Origin: JAXDLW01 sp046262515
GTDB taxonomy: Bacteria > Chloroflexota > Dormibacteria > DASZGP01
Assembly: GCA_046262515.1 (NCBI GenBank)
Contig: JBHEMP010000010.1
Location: forward strand, 1-6,286
Reading direction: 5' to 3'
DNA: 6,286 nucleotides
Shown here: positions 5,678 to 6,286 of the stretch, piece by piece
Numbering within the stretch: the stretch's first letter is position 1
Layout of the letters: each line of letters opens with the position of its first letter
Translations under genes and position numbers: made by a program
The notes under the pieces: generated by a model
What the model was told of the DNA's origin: nothing
Database searches by the model: none
Seen by the model: only the letters and a program-made list of their open reading frames with translations

Positions 5678-6286
5678 ATGGAACTACCAGTCCTGGTTGG
5701 ACTTGTAGCAGGTGTTGTGGCGGGCGCTCTCGGCGCCACTTTTTTCGCCCGGACCAGGGGCCAGGCCAGGCTGCAGACGCAGCAGGTATCGGCCAGGCGC
5801 GCGCTCTCCGATGCCGAGACTTCGGCAAAGGAGCTCGTTCTAGCGGCGAAAGAGGAAGCCCACGACATCAGGACAACTGCCGAAAAGGAGGCCAGGCAGA
5901 GACAAACAGAGTTGCTTGAGATGGAACGGCGAGCCCAGCAGCGGGATGACGAGATCCTGCGCCGATTGGACGAGTTGGACCGTCGCCAGGCCGAGCTCAA
6001 GAAGACCGAGGAATCGCAGGTGGCCCAGCAGGCCGCGCTGGACTCACGTGGACTCGCTCTCCAGGGTGAACTGCAGCGACTGTCCGGGCTGACACCCGAA
6101 CGTGCGCGTGAACAGCTCCTGGCCTCGGTCGAGCGGGAGCTCAACCAGGAGGTCTCGTCTCGGATCCGCGAGGCAGACCTTTACGCGCGGCAGACCGCCG
6201 AGGCAAAGGCTCGAGAGATCATCGTTACGGCGATCCAGCGAGTATCGGCAGAACAGACCACCGAGAACACCGTCGCCGCGATCCAC
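5678..6286 (+). CDS. rny: Ribonuclease Y, N-terminal part (3' truncated by window edge)
   Basis: RNase Y is a membrane-anchored endonuclease that starts mRNA decay in many Gram-positive-type bacteria. The frame is open from the ATG at 5678 to the last base, giving 203 codons of a family that usually has about 510-520. It begins MELPVLVGLVAGVVAGALG, a single transmembrane anchor (about 4-24). A long charged, heptad-like helical region follows (about 28-180) with many Glu, Arg, Gln and Ala residues. The family stretch AKAREIIVTAIQRVSAEQTTE then leads to the point where the KH domain should start. The KH and HD domains lie beyond the window, so the catalytic residues cannot be checked. GAGGTG (5665-5670) is a good ribosome site with seven bases of spacing. 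The identification rests on the anchor plus coiled coil, the pre-KH motif and the place after recA-recX. Confidence 0.9.
   Translation, partial: MELPVLVGLVAGVVAGALGATFFARTRGQARLQTQQVSARRALSDAETSAKELVLAAKEEAHDIRTTAEKEARQRQTELLEMERRAQQRDDEILRRLDELDRRQAELKKTEESQVAQQAALDSRGLALQGELQRLSGLTPERAREQLLASVERELNQEVSSRIREADLYARQTAEAKAREIIVTAIQRVSAEQTTENTVAAIH

Noticed and set aside
5575..6144. A 189-codon, Ser/Arg-rich - strand frame opposite rny
   Set aside because: Its Ser/Arg richness is what the complement of a Glu/Ala/Arg coiled-coil coding sequence gives; the + strand frame is a clear RNase Y start with a good ribosome site.

Overview
This window is a GC-rich stretch of bacterial chromosome that carries housekeeping genes, all on the + strand. 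In order they are: the C-terminal half of an FtsK/SpoIIIE DNA translocase (cut by the left edge), a RodZ-like membrane HTH protein, a YajQ-family protein, phosphatidylglycerophosphate synthase (pgsA), a stand-alone CinA C-terminal/PncC amidase, recA, recX, and the N-terminal part of ribonuclease Y (rny, cut by the right edge). Every frame gives an intact, full-length or edge-truncated member of a known family. I see no mobile element, CRISPR array, tRNA, rRNA, frameshift or pseudogene.

The order ftsK - rodZ-like - pgsA - cinA - recA - rny is the arrangement known from Firmicutes and related Gram-positive-type lineages. Three things point to a high-GC member of the Terrabacteria, with Chloroflexota or Candidatus Dormibacterota as the best guess: the high GC content, the GAAC-N4-GTTC LexA box (the type shared by Firmicutes, Actinobacteria and Chloroflexi), and RNase Y rather than an RNase E gene downstream of recX. 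That placement is inference and was not tested by a tree.

Layout. Bases 1-1299 hold ftsK, followed by an 85-base gap. Bases 1385-3769 look like one transcription unit: rodZ/yajQ and yajQ/pgsA each overlap by a single base (TGATG), and pncC follows pgsA after 14 bases. A 98-base gap (3770-3867) then holds a convincing recA control region: an extended -10 element immediately followed by a perfect LexA/SOS box and a strong Shine-Dalgarno. recA and recX are separated by 56 bases dominated by a long GC-rich hairpin. recX and rny are separated by 116 bases that hold a 15-base sequence also found exactly in the ftsK-rodZ gap, followed by a second hairpin.

Functionally the block combines chromosome handling and repair (FtsK, RecA and its modulator RecX), envelope biology (RodZ-like protein, PgsA, membrane-anchored RNase Y), NAD-salvage housekeeping (PncC) and a nucleotide-binding protein of uncertain role (YajQ). 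I found no new multi-gene system. The signals most worth checking are the non-coding ones: the repeated 15-mer, the two intergenic hairpins and the SOS control region.
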